Origin: Chloroflexota bacterium | Lineage (GTDB): Bacteria; Chloroflexota; Anaerolineae; SpSt-313 | Reading direction: 5' to 3' | DNA: 64,000 bases | Assembly: GCA_029553955.1 (NCBI GenBank) | Contig: JAKPJZ010000168.1 | Location: 26,250-90,249, forward strand | Shown here: positions 1 through 8,018 of the stretch, one piece after another | How positions within the stretch are numbered: the first letter of the stretch is position 1 | Layout: every line of letters starts with the position of its first letter | Notes under the pieces: model-generated | What the model saw: the letters and a program-made list of their open reading frames with translations, nothing else | The model's database searches: none | Told to the model about the DNA's origin: nothing | Translations under genes and position numbers: made by a program

Positions 1-66
1 CCCTCCTTTCCGGATATCGCCGGCGGCGCCGTCACCAGCAGGACCAGCAAGAAGCGTGCCAGTTGG

Positions 67-1065
67 CTAATCGGCCAGCGCGGCGAACACGGGCTCCGCG
101 CCATAGGCCTCGAACCAACCCTGTCGCACGGGAAGCACTGGCCGGTATGGGCGCGCCTGGGCGTCGGCGATGGCGACGAGCTCCTGCAGGCGCGCAACGG
201 CGACGGTGGCGGCGAATTCGTCCCACTCCTGGCGCCGCAGCCGCGTAATCTCCTGCCAGATGGCGCGCCCGGCCAGGAAGCCGGAAGCGCCGCCGCGGCA
301 GGCAATCTCGACCTGGCGGCGGAACAAGTCATAGTCGGCCGCAGCCGAGAGCAGCACCCAGGGCACGTTGATGGCGCCGGTCAGCCGCCGGCAGTGATCC
401 AGCGCCTGCTCGGGCGTCTCGTACTCCAAGTCGGAGGGGAACTCGGCCTTGAGCACGTCAACCCCCAAAGGCACCAGCCGCAGGGCGCTATCGTGCACGA
501 TGGCAGGACGCCGCCGGGCAAAGGCAGCCGAGCCTTTGGGCGCTGCCGGGTCCAGAGCGTACGACATGGGCTCGAGAAGGAAAGGGATATCGTGGGCGCT
601 GCAGGCATGGGCCACGTGGCGAGTCAGCTCCTCCTGCACCGGCGCCGTGGCCGCTGCCGGATGGTAATAGAGCAGCAGTTTGGCCGCCGCGGCACCCATG
701 CGTTTGACCTTGGCCACATCCCAGCCGGGCAGCAGTGCCGTGCGCCGCTCGGGCCCGTCGCCCTCGTAGCCCGAGGCCTCCAGGCTCACGATCAGCCCCA
801 CATCGCCGGGCAGCGCCCCCTGGCCGATGGCCTGCGCCGCCCCATAGACGGGGTCGAGCAGCAGGGCGCTGGCGTGCGGCGCCAGCGCACGGACAAGGAG
901 CACCTTGAGGTCGACCAGCGCCTCGTAAGGCACCTGGCCCGGCGCCTGCGGGTTGAGCGCCGCCTGCAGCGAGCCCCGGTGATCGAGCGCCACCATGGCA
1001 AAGACGCCACGGTCGTTGGCCAACTGCTGCAAGCCGCGCAGTTTCCCGATTGTCAACTCACCCAT
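67..1065 (-). CDS. Tagatose-bisphosphate aldolase / LacD-type class I aldolase
   Basis: A 332-residue protein matching the LacD/YihT (SqiA) class I aldolase family in length and pattern. These TIM-barrel enzymes cleave tagatose-1,6-bisphosphate or sulfofructose-phosphate through a Schiff-base lysine. The N-terminal ALDHRGSL (residues 26-33) is the family's phosphate/substrate motif, and Lys206 in GVDVLKAEFP aligns with the Schiff-base lysine of LacD. Further family-like strands are KLLLYYHP (near 129) and FLLEPMSY (162-169). It is the last gene of a minus-strand run and follows the BrkB-like gene by about 30 bp. The substrate cannot be told from sequence, and a sulfosugar aldolase is a live alternative because no lac or sulfoglycolytic genes adjoin it. 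Confidence 0.85.
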   Translation of the reverse strand: MGELTIGKLRGLQQLANDRGVFAMVALDHRGSLQAALNPQAPGQVPYEALVDLKVLLVRALAPHASALLLDPVYGAAQAIGQGALPGDVGLIVSLEASGYEGDGPERRTALLPGWDVAKVKRMGAAAAKLLLYYHPAAATAPVQEELTRHVAHACSAHDIPFLLEPMSYALDPAAPKGSAAFARRRPAIVHDSALRLVPLGVDVLKAEFPSDLEYETPEQALDHCRRLTGAINVPWVLLSAAADYDLFRRQVEIACRGGASGFLAGRAIWQEITRLRRQEWDEFAATVAVARLQELVAIADAQARPYRPVLPVRQGWFEAYGAEPVFAALAD

Positions 1066-1095
1066 ACTGGTCTCCCTCCCTCTGTAGTAGCGGCT

Positions 1096-2016
1096 TTAGC
1101 CGCGCGGCCTTGGCCGTTCGCACTGAGCCGGGCCGCGGCCGCGCCGGTTCGCGACCTGCGCCGACAGCTCGACCCCGAGCTGGATCATAAAGCCGACCAG
1201 GTAGAACCAGGCCAGCAGGCCTATGATAGCCGCGAGCGAGCCGTACACCACCGTATAGCGAGTAAAGCGCGACAGATACCAGCCATAGAGCTCGCGCGCC
1301 GCCTCCCAGACCACCGCCGTCGCCACCGCAGCCGGCCAGGCATCGGCAAAGCGCACGCGGGTGGCCGGGAGCTGCCAGAACAGCACCAGGAAGAGCCCGC
1401 CGATGATGAACACCGAGCCCACCACAGAGACGCCTCTATTCACGGCCGCCGCCGCCTCGCCCGTCAGGCCCGTGAAGCTCAGCGCCTCAAAGGCCGTGGT
1501 GGCCAGGCTGACCAGGAAGACGACGACGGCAAAACCGAAAACAAGGCCAATGGCCAGCAGCCGCTGAACGTAGGAGGGCCGCACCCCTACGCAGGCCCAG
1601 ATGCGGTTGATCACCGTCAGCAGCAGGCCAAAGAGCCCCGAGGCGCCATAGACGAAGCTCAGCGTCGCCAGGATACCGATCGCCCCGGCCTGGGTCACAA
1701 CCTGGTCGATGACGCCGACGATGATCTCGGGCGCGACGGGGATCACCCGCACAAGAACAGCAGTGACCTGCATCTTGGCCTGCTCGGCCTGGAGAAACAG
1801 GCTGCCGATGGCGATCAGCGCCAGGGCCAATGGGAAGAGCGTGAAGAAGAAATAGTACGCTATGGCTGCCGAAACCAGGGTGCCGTCGTGCGCGTTGTAG
1901 CTGTCGAAGGTATCTTTCAGCAGTGCCGGGATGCCGCCAAGGCGCCGGTTGATGCCGGCCGCGGCATGGCCGGCCCGTCGGACCAGGTCACCAAGACGCT
2001 GGCGTAACCGCTGCAT
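1096..2016 (-). CDS. YihY/BrkB-family integral membrane protein
   Basis: A polytopic inner-membrane protein of about 306 residues with the YihY/BrkB pattern. An N-terminal amphipathic region is followed by DTFDSYNAHDG and AIAYYFFFTLFPLALALIAI, and then by five further hydrophobic segments. The family is often called ribonuclease BN or virulence factor BrkB, but its biochemical role is unsettled. The ATG at 2016 (MQRLRQRLGD) is preferred; an in-frame TTG at 2040 would add eight residues. It precedes the aldolase on the same strand, so the two may be co-transcribed. Confidence 0.8.
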   Translation of the reverse strand: MQRLRQRLGDLVRRAGHAAAGINRRLGGIPALLKDTFDSYNAHDGTLVSAAIAYYFFFTLFPLALALIAIGSLFLQAEQAKMQVTAVLVRVIPVAPEIIVGVIDQVVTQAGAIGILATLSFVYGASGLFGLLLTVINRIWACVGVRPSYVQRLLAIGLVFGFAVVVFLVSLATTAFEALSFTGLTGEAAAAVNRGVSVVGSVFIIGGLFLVLFWQLPATRVRFADAWPAAVATAVVWEAARELYGWYLSRFTRYTVVYGSLAAIIGLLAWFYLVGFMIQLGVELSAQVANRRGRGPAQCERPRPRG

Positions 2017-2203
2017 GGCCCCGGCCCACGCTCCATACAAGCTGCCTCACCCGCCACAGTCGCTTGCCCCCAGCAATTGCCATGCCATGGCGCGCCGCCC
2101 CGAATGGCACAGAACTTGCTGCCCTCAGATAGCCTGTCGGAGCGGCCCTGCCCGGTAACCGGGCTTCACGCTCCGCACTTGCCCGGTTCGGACCCATCAG
2201 GGC

Positions 2204-2275
2204 GGGGTTTTGGCGGTCCGTCCGGCGCCGTCGGCCTCGCGAGGCCGACGGCGCCGGACGGACCGCCAAAACCCC
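2204..2275. repeat. 72-bp perfect palindrome, GGGGTTT family
   Basis: 36-bp arms meet without a loop at CCTCG|CGAGG. The ends are GGGGTTTT...AAAACCCC. It lies between divergently oriented genes (BrkB-like and hpf). A smaller hairpin, ACCGGGC...GCCCGGT near 2157-2186, flanks it on the left, with CAGACGGCAGCGGGGC on the right. A copy of the CTGTCGGAG motif sits at about 2133. Confidence 0.9.
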
Positions 2276-2336
2276 CTTCCCGGCTCAGAGCCAGACGGCA
2301 GCGGGGCGAAACAGCGCCAGCCATGGGAGGGTAGGC

Positions 2337-2648
2337 ATGGGCTATCAAATCGTCGGCATCGACATGGAACTGACGGAGCGCGTCAAGCAAGAGGTCGCGG
2401 AAAAGATTGGCAAACTGGACAAGTTCCTGACCGGCATCCCCGAAGAGACCATCTTGATCCGCGTGGCCTTGAGCAAGAATCAGCGCAATCACCGCTGGAC
2501 CGACGCCCTGGTCGACCTGGCAATGCCAGGCGATCAGATGCTGGCCAGGGGAGAGGCTTCGACCCCCGAGCATGCCGTGCACTTGGCGGTGATCGAGCTC
2601 GAACGCCAGCTCAACGAGCATAAGCAGCGCGCCAAGCCCTACGTCTGA
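2337..2648 (+). CDS. hpf: Ribosome hibernation-promoting factor (HPF/RaiA/YfiA family), short form
   Basis: A 103-residue short-type HPF/YfiA protein of the S30AE family. The beta-alpha-beta-beta-beta-alpha fold can be read from YQIVGIDMELTERVKQEV, then ILIRVALSKNQRNHRWTDAL, then VIELERQLNEHKQRAKPYV. Members bind the 30S decoding centre and silence ribosomes in stationary phase. There is no C-terminal dimerisation domain, so it resembles YfiA/short HPF. GGGAGG sits 6 bases upstream of the ATG. It heads a plus-strand set with the Lamin-tail and PRC-barrel genes. The family is also annotated as sigma-54 modulation protein. Confidence 0.88.
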   Translation: MGYQIVGIDMELTERVKQEVAEKIGKLDKFLTGIPEETILIRVALSKNQRNHRWTDALVDLAMPGDQMLARGEASTPEHAVHLAVIELERQLNEHKQRAKPYV

Positions 2649-2664
2649 CAGGAGGAGGCTCACG

Positions 2665-3138
2665 GTGAGCAGTGTGCGGGGCTCAAGGCCCACGATGATG
2701 CGTGAGACGCCCGGCGCCGACCTGGTGATCGACGATGTGCAGGCCGGCGGCCTGACAGAGTCCGTCGTCATCACCAACCGCGGTGAGCTCGACCAGCCAT
2801 TGACGGGCTGGGCCCTGGTCAGCCTGCATGGCGAGGAGGTATTCCAGTTCCCCGACGGGACGACTGTGCCGCCAGGCGGGCAGGTGCGCGTCTTGAGCGG
2901 CGAGCAGGCCCAACCAGCCTCGGATCGTGACCTGGTCTGGACGCAGCAGCACGTCTGGAGCAACCGCAGCGATACAGCCCTCCTCTTCGATCATAAGGGC
3001 CACGAGGTCAACCGCTTCACCTACCCACGGGCCACCATCCGCGCGAACCGTCGGCCCAAGCTCAAGATCCTCGACCAGGACCGGGAGGGCTTTTACCTGC
3101 GCGATTGGGATGAGACTCTGCCGCAGGATAGAGACTAG
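2665..3138 (+). CDS. Lamin-tail-domain (LTD) protein
   Basis: A 157-residue protein dominated by an immunoglobulin-like Lamin-tail domain at roughly residues 18-120. It shows the usual order: ESVVITNRGELDQPLTGWAL, then FPDGTTVPPGGQVRVLSG, then VWSNRSDTALLFDHKGHEV. Bacterial LTDs are often extracellular or surface modules, but no signal peptide or lipobox is visible here. The GTG start follows AGGAGGAGG by about 8 bases. It sits 16 bp after hpf and 17 bp before the PRC-barrel gene. The function is unknown. Confidence 0.75.
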   Translation: MSSVRGSRPTMMRETPGADLVIDDVQAGGLTESVVITNRGELDQPLTGWALVSLHGEEVFQFPDGTTVPPGGQVRVLSGEQAQPASDRDLVWTQQHVWSNRSDTALLFDHKGHEVNRFTYPRATIRANRRPKLKILDQDREGFYLRDWDETLPQDRD

Positions 3139-3155
3139 GGGAGGTGCAGTGCACG

Positions 3156-3668
3156 ATGGGCGAAATCCCGCTCAACCGTGGTGAGCGCGTGCAGAACGTC
3201 GAGATCACCGAAGTGGGCAGCGAGCCAATGCCGCTGATCCCACTGAGCAAGACGGATCACCAACTGGAGGAACCGGGCCTCGACGTGCGCGGCTACCTCA
3301 TGCTCGGCAGCGACGGCCAGCCAATGGGGCGCGTCGAGGAGATCCTCCTCGATGCTGACCGCCGCGCCATCGATCGCGGCCTGCCGCTCTTCCACGTCGA
3401 GTTTGCCGCCGTGCGCTACACCGACAACGCGGGCCTGCAGCAGTGGGTGCTGGTGCCCATGGCCGTGGTCAAGCAGATCGACCATGAGCAGCGCCAGGTC
3501 ACCGTGCGGCTGCCGGCCAAGCTCGCCTGCCAGCAGGCCTACGGGTTCCGCGCACCCGATGAGATCTCGCTCGAAGGCGAGCAAGAGGTCTATGCCTTCT
3601 GGGAGGTCGAGCCCCGCTGGGCGCGCTCGGGCCGCGGCCCACGCGAGTTGGTCGAGAAGCGGCGATGA
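3156..3668 (+). CDS. PRC-barrel-like domain protein
   Basis: About 170 residues. The central stretch DVRGYLMLGSDGQPMGRVEE, followed by acidic loops and a second strand set (WVLVPMAVVKQIDHEQRQV), has the PRC-barrel pattern of a small beta-barrel used as an interaction module in photosynthetic reaction centres, RimM and stress proteins. The C-terminus is basic (GPRELVEKRR). I chose ATG 3156 because GGGGAGG ends 11 bases before it; a GTG at 3144 would lie inside that Shine-Dalgarno sequence. It is the last gene before the uvrC promoter. The partner is unknown. Confidence 0.65.
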   Translation: MGEIPLNRGERVQNVEITEVGSEPMPLIPLSKTDHQLEEPGLDVRGYLMLGSDGQPMGRVEEILLDADRRAIDRGLPLFHVEFAAVRYTDNAGLQQWVLVPMAVVKQIDHEQRQVTVRLPAKLACQQAYGFRAPDEISLEGEQEVYAFWEVEPRWARSGRGPRELVEKRR

Positions 3669-3750
3669 TTCTGGAGCACGAAGGACACTAGTGCGCCCCT
3701 TCGCGTCCTTCGCGCTCCCGCGTTCTCGTTTCCTCCACTGCTTCCAGAAT
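3668..3750. repeat. Imperfect hairpin between PRC-barrel gene and uvrC
   Basis: An outer 8-bp pair, ATTCTGGA (3668) with TCCAGAAT (3743), encloses GCACGAAGGAC / GTCCTTCGCGC. It is probably a terminator-type or repeat-derived hairpin. It directly abuts the uvrC -10 box. Confidence 0.6.
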
Positions 3751-3751
3751 G

Positions 3752-3760
3752 TGGTATAAT
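3752..3760 (+). promoter_or_regulatory. Extended -10 promoter of uvrC
   Basis: TGGTATAAT (TGn plus a perfect TATAAT), 34 bases upstream of ATG 3794. An upstream in-frame ATG at 3749 would lie on the promoter, which favours the downstream start. Confidence 0.7.
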
Positions 3761-3793
3761 AGTCATAACGACTCCAGATGGAAGCAGGCGGCA

Positions 3794-5647
3794 ATGGCGG
3801 AGAGACACCTGGCGCCGGGACGCCCGGCGTTGGACCTCAAACTGCAGACTCTGCCCACCAAGCCGGGCGTCTACATCATGAAAGACGTCACGGGCAAGAT
3901 CATCTATGTGGGCAAGGCGATCAACCTGCGCAACCGCGTGCGCTCCTACTTTCACACGCCTCACGCGCACGAGCCCAAGGTGCAGCGCCTGGTCGCCGAG
4001 ATTGCCGACCTCGAGTACATCATCGCCGGCTCGGAGCTCGAGGCGCTGATCCTCGAATGCAACCTGATCAAGAAGCACCGGCCGCGCTACAACGTGCGCC
4101 TGAAGGACGACAAGCGCTACCCCTATATCAAGATCAGCATGCAGGAGGACTATCCGCGCCTCACCGTCACCCGGCGCATGCTCGCCGATGGCGCGCGCTA
4201 CTTTGGCCCCTTTACCAATGCGAAAGCGGTGCGCACGACGCTGGAGCTGGTGCGCCATATCTTTCCCTACATCCTCTGCAAACGCGAGATCACCGGCAGC
4301 GACAAGCGCGCCTGCCTCTACTACCACATCGGCCGCTGCCCCGCCCCTTGCACCGGCGCGATCAGCCGCGAGCAGTACCGCGAGCTGATGGCACAGATCG
4401 CCCTCTTCCTGGAGGGCCGGCAGGGCCAGATCCTCGAGAGCCTGAGGAAACGCATGGCGGCGGCGGCCGAGGCGCTCGATTTCGAGCAGGCCGCGGCACT
4501 GCGCGACCAGGTAGCCGCCGTGGAGGCGGTGATCGAGCGGCAGCGCGTCGTCTCGGCGAGCCTGAGCGACCAGGACGTCATCGCCTTTGCCCGCGAAGAC
4601 GGCCAGGCCTGCGTGCAGATCTTTTTCGTGCGCGGCGGCAAACTCATCGGGCGCGACTATTTCGTCCTCTCGGGCACGCACGACGAGGCCGACGCCGAGA
4701 TCATGGCATCCTTCGTCAAACAGTTCTACGCTGAGGCGGCCTATGTGCCGCCCGAGATTGTGCTGCCGCGGCGCATCGACGAGTGGCTCGTGATCGAGGA
4801 GTGGCTGCACACCAAACGGGGCACCAAGGTAACCCTGCGGGTGCCGCGCAGCGGGCCCAAGCGCGAGCTGGTGCAGATGGCCGCCGAGAACGCCACCGAG
4901 ACGCTGGCCAACCTGCGCGCCCAGTGGGAGCGCGAGGAGACGCGCTACTCCGCCGCCCTGGCCGAGCTGCAGCTCGCACTGGGCCTCAGCGAGCCGCCGG
5001 CACGCATCGAGTGCTACGATATCTCCAATATCCAGGGCGTGTCGGCCACGGGGTCGATGGTCGTCTTTGCCAAGGGGCTGCCGCGCAAGGGCGACTATCG
5101 CCACTTTCGCATCAAGGCCGTGCCCGGGCCCGACGATTTCAGCATGATGCGCGAGGTGCTGCGCCGCCGCTTCCGTCGCGCCCAGCCGGCCAGCGCGGGC
5201 ACCAAGGCCGATAGCTGGAGCGTGCTGCCCAGCCTGGTCATCGTCGACGGCGGCCTGGGCCAGCTCAACGTGGCCCGCGAGGTGCTGGCCGAGGCGGGGC
5301 TGGGGCACATCGCCGTGGCCGGCCTGGCCAAGAAGGAAGAAGAGCTCTACCTGCCCAGCCGCGAGGAGCCCCTGCGCCTGCCGCGCGACTCCGAAGCCCT
5401 CTTCCTCCTGCAGCGCATCCGCGACGAGGCGCACCGCTTCGCCGTACGTCTGCACCACAAGGTACACGAGGCCAAAAGCATGGCCTCGCAGCTCGAGGAA
5501 ATCCCCGGCATCGGCCCCAAGCGGCGCAAAGCGCTGCTCGCCAGGTTCGGCTCGCTCGACGCCATCCGCGCGGCAACGGTTGAGGAATTGGCTGCCGTGC
5601 CGGGGATGGGCATGGCGGCGGCGAAAAAGCTGAGAGAGCTACTGTGA
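3794..5647 (+). CDS. uvrC: Excinuclease ABC subunit C (UvrC)
   Basis: A 617-residue UvrC, the nuclease that makes both incisions in nucleotide excision repair after UvrAB damage recognition. Domains in order are: GIY-YIG endonuclease (GVYIMKD...IIYVGKAINLRNRV, about 25-50), a Cys-rich segment (CLYYHIGRCPAPC, near 175), the UVR UvrB-binding motif (LDFEQAAALRDQV, about 225), an RNase H-like 3' catalytic domain beginning IECYDISNIQG (about 410), and C-terminal tandem helix-hairpin-helix (IPGIGPKRRKALL, VPGMGMAAAKKL). It has its own extended -10 promoter. The stop codon lies 11 bp before a 90-bp inverted repeat. Confidence 0.97.
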   Translation: MAERHLAPGRPALDLKLQTLPTKPGVYIMKDVTGKIIYVGKAINLRNRVRSYFHTPHAHEPKVQRLVAEIADLEYIIAGSELEALILECNLIKKHRPRYNVRLKDDKRYPYIKISMQEDYPRLTVTRRMLADGARYFGPFTNAKAVRTTLELVRHIFPYILCKREITGSDKRACLYYHIGRCPAPCTGAISREQYRELMAQIALFLEGRQGQILESLRKRMAAAAEALDFEQAAALRDQVAAVEAVIERQRVVSASLSDQDVIAFAREDGQACVQIFFVRGGKLIGRDYFVLSGTHDEADAEIMASFVKQFYAEAAYVPPEIVLPRRIDEWLVIEEWLHTKRGTKVTLRVPRSGPKRELVQMAAENATETLANLRAQWEREETRYSAALAELQLALGLSEPPARIECYDISNIQGVSATGSMVVFAKGLPRKGDYRHFRIKAVPGPDDFSMMREVLRRRFRRAQPASAGTKADSWSVLPSLVIVDGGLGQLNVAREVLAEAGLGHIAVAGLAKKEEELYLPSREEPLRLPRDSEALFLLQRIRDEAHRFAVRLHHKVHEAKSMASQLEEIPGIGPKRRKALLARFGSLDAIRAATVEELAAVPGMGMAAAKKLRELL

Positions 5648-6154
5648 TACTGCCGTTCGTAGTACCGGAGAGCGGGCGACTGGCGGACACCTGACAGGTC
5701 TCGGGAGACCTGTCAGGTGTCCGCCAGCCGCCCGCTCTCCGGTACTACCAGCATGTGACCAGGCGCACCGGCAACTCGACTGCAGATAGGCGCAGATGGC
5801 CTGGATCAGAAAGTCCATGTCGCTGCCGATCTCACCGCGCATCGGCGAGGGCTCGTAGACCCAGGCGCCGTCGGCTGCGCGGCGCTGGAAATGATGTGGA
5901 TACCCAGGCAGTGCTTCGATCTCGGTGATGCCTTCGTGAGGATAGTCGTCCCAGCCAAGAAGCCGCTTGTCGCCCGGCCATGGGAGCCGCAGATCGATCA
6001 GTGCATACGAGTAGCTGCCCGTGGTGGGATCATAGGGAACGTCGACAAAGCAGGCTGGATCCAGCGTGGCGCGCACTTTGGCGCCATGCACGCAGACGTC
6101 GCGGAATAGCCCGCTGTCTCGCAGTCTGTCGCCGGCGATGCGGTGCCAGATCAT
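5639..6154 (-). CDS. TumE/DUF6516-like toxin candidate with repeat-encoded tail
   Basis: 171 residues. Residues 1 to about 120 resemble the TumE (DUF6516) toxin family: charged beta strands, then GWDDYPHEGITEIEALPGYP, HHFQRRAADG and VYEPSPM, like the RWDNAPHH...FPHHxH...EPSP signature. The ATG overlaps the TGA of the upstream small gene (ATGA), indicating translational coupling as in toxin-antitoxin pairs. The last ~35 codons read through the 5659-5748 inverted repeat (tail GGHLTGLPRPVRC), and the stop overlaps the end of uvrC on the other strand. The tail looks acquired when the repeat displaced the original stop. The toxin role is inferred from family resemblance only. Confidence 0.5.
   Translation of the reverse strand: MIWHRIAGDRLRDSGLFRDVCVHGAKVRATLDPACFVDVPYDPTTGSYSYALIDLRLPWPGDKRLLGWDDYPHEGITEIEALPGYPHHFQRRAADGAWVYEPSPMRGEIGSDMDFLIQAICAYLQSSCRCAWSHAGSTGERAAGGHLTGLPRPVRCPPVARSPVLRTAVSQ
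5659..5748. repeat. Inverted repeat, ACAGGTCTC family, inside a coding 3' end
   Basis: 44-bp arms (5659-5702 / 5705-5748) with one mismatch and a 2-base loop. The core is CACCTGACAGGTCTC / GAGACCTGTCAGGTG, and the outer stem (TACCGGAGAGCGGGCGA) is unique to this copy. It codes for the tail of the TumE-like protein. Confidence 0.9.
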
Positions 6155-6441
6155 AGGGCACGCAGCAGGCGCATCAGTTCCGAGGTCTCGTGGCCGATCG
6201 CACGCCATTGAAGGAGATCGTCATACAATGCGTGGTCGTCGGGCGGCACGCCCTCGGCCTTGATCCTCTCCTCGAGCCTGGCAATAGAACCATACTTCCC
6301 GGCAAACTGGCCATCGGCTCTCTTCAATTCGAGGAGGCGCTCCGTCAGGGCCGAGGCCACGCCCTTGTACAAAGGATCCTCACGGCTGAAGGGGAGGATT
6401 GCCGTCACCTGGGCGAGCAACTCTTGGCTGATCGCCGACAT
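6151..6441 (-). CDS. Small helical protein, putative antitoxin partner
   Basis: 96 residues, predicted largely helical (ELLAQVTAILPF, ALTERLLELKRAD, ARLEERIKAEG, ELMRLLRAL), with no motif I can name. AGGAGG sits 8 bases upstream of the ATG. Its TGA overlaps the ATG of the TumE-like gene in the ATGA arrangement, so it is the likely antitoxin of that pair. This is inferred from context; no DNA-binding domain is evident. Confidence 0.55.
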   Translation of the reverse strand: MSAISQELLAQVTAILPFSREDPLYKGVASALTERLLELKRADGQFAGKYGSIARLEERIKAEGVPPDDHALYDDLLQWRAIGHETSELMRLLRAL

Positions 6442-6522
6442 CTCACTGCCTCCTACTGCCGATGTGATGGCAGCCTCTACCCAGATGATAGCATCCAAAC
6501 GAGGCCGGGGCAACTGCCGTTC

Positions 6523-6578
6523 GTATCGGGGAGACACCTGACAGGTCTCCGAAGACCTGTCAGGTGTCTCCCCGATAC
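6523..6578. repeat. 56-bp inverted repeat, ACAGGTCTC family
   Basis: 28-bp arms without a loop, one mismatch near the centre (CTCCGAAG). The core GACACCTGACAGGTCTCC matches the copies at 5659 and 30294. It lies between the beta-propeller lipoprotein and the small putative antitoxin gene, both on the minus strand. Confidence 0.9.
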
Positions 6579-6602
6579 CACCCTGCGATACACCCCGGCC
6601 TG

Positions 6603-7793
6603 CTACTTGACCCACCCCAGCACCCGGCTGGTCGGGTCGAGCGGCAGCAGGCGCGCACTGCCACCGTCGATATCGCAGGCATAGTAGGCGCCGGCGCCGG
6701 CTGCGTCGACCTGGCGGCAAATGACGTGGCGGCCGTCGGGCGTCCAGATGACGGGGCCGGCCCCGGCGTCCTCCGCGTCGGCCAGCTTGGCGGCCTCCCC
6801 CGTCTCCAGGTCCCACACCCAGATGCCCAGGCCGCGGCCCGGCCCTACGGTGGGCGAGCTCCCCTCGCGCAAGAGATAGCTCAGACGCCGCCCATCGGGC
6901 GACCAGGTCAGCCCGGCGGCGCAGCTCCCAGCGGGCAATGGCAACTGCGCGCGCAGCGGTGCCGCATCGAGCGTCAGGTCGTAGACCAGGATGCTCGTCA
7001 GCCCCGTGCCGGTATCGAAGAGGGTAGTGGCGGCGAGCCGGCCGCCGGCGGAGGGTGCGATCTCGCCCTGACCGGCGATGGGCAGGGCGGCGATCAGGCT
7101 GCCGCTGGCCAGGTCGTAGCGCAGAACCTTGGTGAAGGCCGGCTCGAGTCCCCAGGCCACCACGAACAGCGGCCCGCGGGCGCGCTCGGCGCGCAGGATG
7201 GTCGCGCCCGAGCAATCGGCCAGCGTGATGCCGGGGCGCCAGGTGCCGTCGGCCAGAGTGACGACACCGATGTCGATGTTGCGGCCGGTCGCGGCGGCCG
7301 CCGCATCCTCGCGGTCGGCCACCGTCAGCAGGGCCTCGCCATCCTCAGTCCACACCAGGTCGGGCCCCAGCAGAAAGGCCGGCGGCGCATCCGACAGCCG
7401 CTGCGGCACAGCCCCGCGCAGATCGGCCAGCAGCATGCTGCGCCCCACGACATAAGCCAGTCGGCCGTCGCGCAAGGCCACGCTGCTCGCCGACCCCAGC
7501 GACAGCACCTGCTGCGCCCCGGCGCCCCAGCCATCGCCAAGGAGCACGACATCCTCACGCAGCGCAGCCAGCGATTCGCCCCCCGGCAATGGCGTGGGTG
7601 CAGCGCTCGCCGGGGTGGGCGCCACCGCCTGCGTGGGGAGCGGGGTCGGGCTCGGCGGTAGCGCGAGCGACGGGGTGGCGGTTGCGAGTGGCGGTACGGC
7701 AGTCGTGGGTGCCGGGGCGGCAGTGCAGCCGGCGAGCAGCGCGGCCAGCGCCAAAGCGGCCAGCAGCACACAACTGCGATGCTTGAGGTTCAT
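6603..7793 (-). CDS. Beta-propeller (TolB/PD40-like) lipoprotein
   Basis: 396 residues with a lipoprotein signal (ALALAALLAGC, acylated Cys near residue 22) and a long Pro/Thr/Ala linker, indicating anchoring on the outer face of the membrane. The rest has repeated PD40/WD40-like blades: LTWSPDGRRLSYLL, VIWTPDGRHVICR, WDLETGEAAKLADA and LVWTEDGEALLTV. Such proteins usually act as extracytoplasmic scaffolds or sensors; no ligand can be assigned. It is transcribed divergently from the GT2 glycosyltransferase and ends about 20 bp before an inverted repeat. Confidence 0.75.
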   Translation of the reverse strand: MNLKHRSCVLLAALALAALLAGCTAAPAPTTAVPPLATATPSLALPPSPTPLPTQAVAPTPASAAPTPLPGGESLAALREDVVLLGDGWGAGAQQVLSLGSASSVALRDGRLAYVVGRSMLLADLRGAVPQRLSDAPPAFLLGPDLVWTEDGEALLTVADREDAAAAATGRNIDIGVVTLADGTWRPGITLADCSGATILRAERARGPLFVVAWGLEPAFTKVLRYDLASGSLIAALPIAGQGEIAPSAGGRLAATTLFDTGTGLTSILVYDLTLDAAPLRAQLPLPAGSCAAGLTWSPDGRRLSYLLREGSSPTVGPGRGLGIWVWDLETGEAAKLADAEDAGAGPVIWTPDGRHVICRQVDAAGAGAYYACDIDGGSARLLPLDPTSRVLGWVK

Positions 7794-7983
7794 GGGTGTC
7801 CCCCTTCTTCAGCGATGCCTGGCATGTATGTGTACACTCTGCGAGCCCGGCGCCTTCGCCGCGCGCCCCCAGTATGCGACGGGTGGCGCCGCGGGTCAAA
7901 GAGCGCGGGCCACCCACTCACTACGAGCCAGGGCGGCGTACCCGACACGCCCTCCCTCACTACAAACGCAGGGTATCAGCAAA

Positions 7984-8012
7984 TTGACCCTCAGAAGTGT
8001 TTGTATTAGAAT
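7984..8012 (+). promoter_or_regulatory. Sigma-70-type promoter giving a leaderless mRNA
   Basis: TTGACC (7984), 17-bp spacer, TAGAAT (8007-8012). The expected transcription start, about 7 bases downstream, coincides with the A of ATG 8019, and no Shine-Dalgarno precedes that ATG. Confidence 0.6.
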
Positions 8013-8018
8013 GCCTGC

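Noticed and set aside
2204..2275. All spacer palindromes as ordinary Rho-independent terminators
   Set aside because: They generally lack a U tract, reach 36-45 bp arms, and several lie between divergent promoters or inside operons. Some may still stop transcription, but that does not explain the class.
3590..5467. A 625-codon open frame antisense to uvrC
   Set aside because: It mirrors UvrC codons in a GC-rich gene, has His/Leu/Ala-heavy composition with no domain, and has no ribosome site. Similar long antisense frames opposite 8970-10364, 27762-29324 (a 920-codon plus-strand frame) and 55016-57274 were rejected for the same reason.
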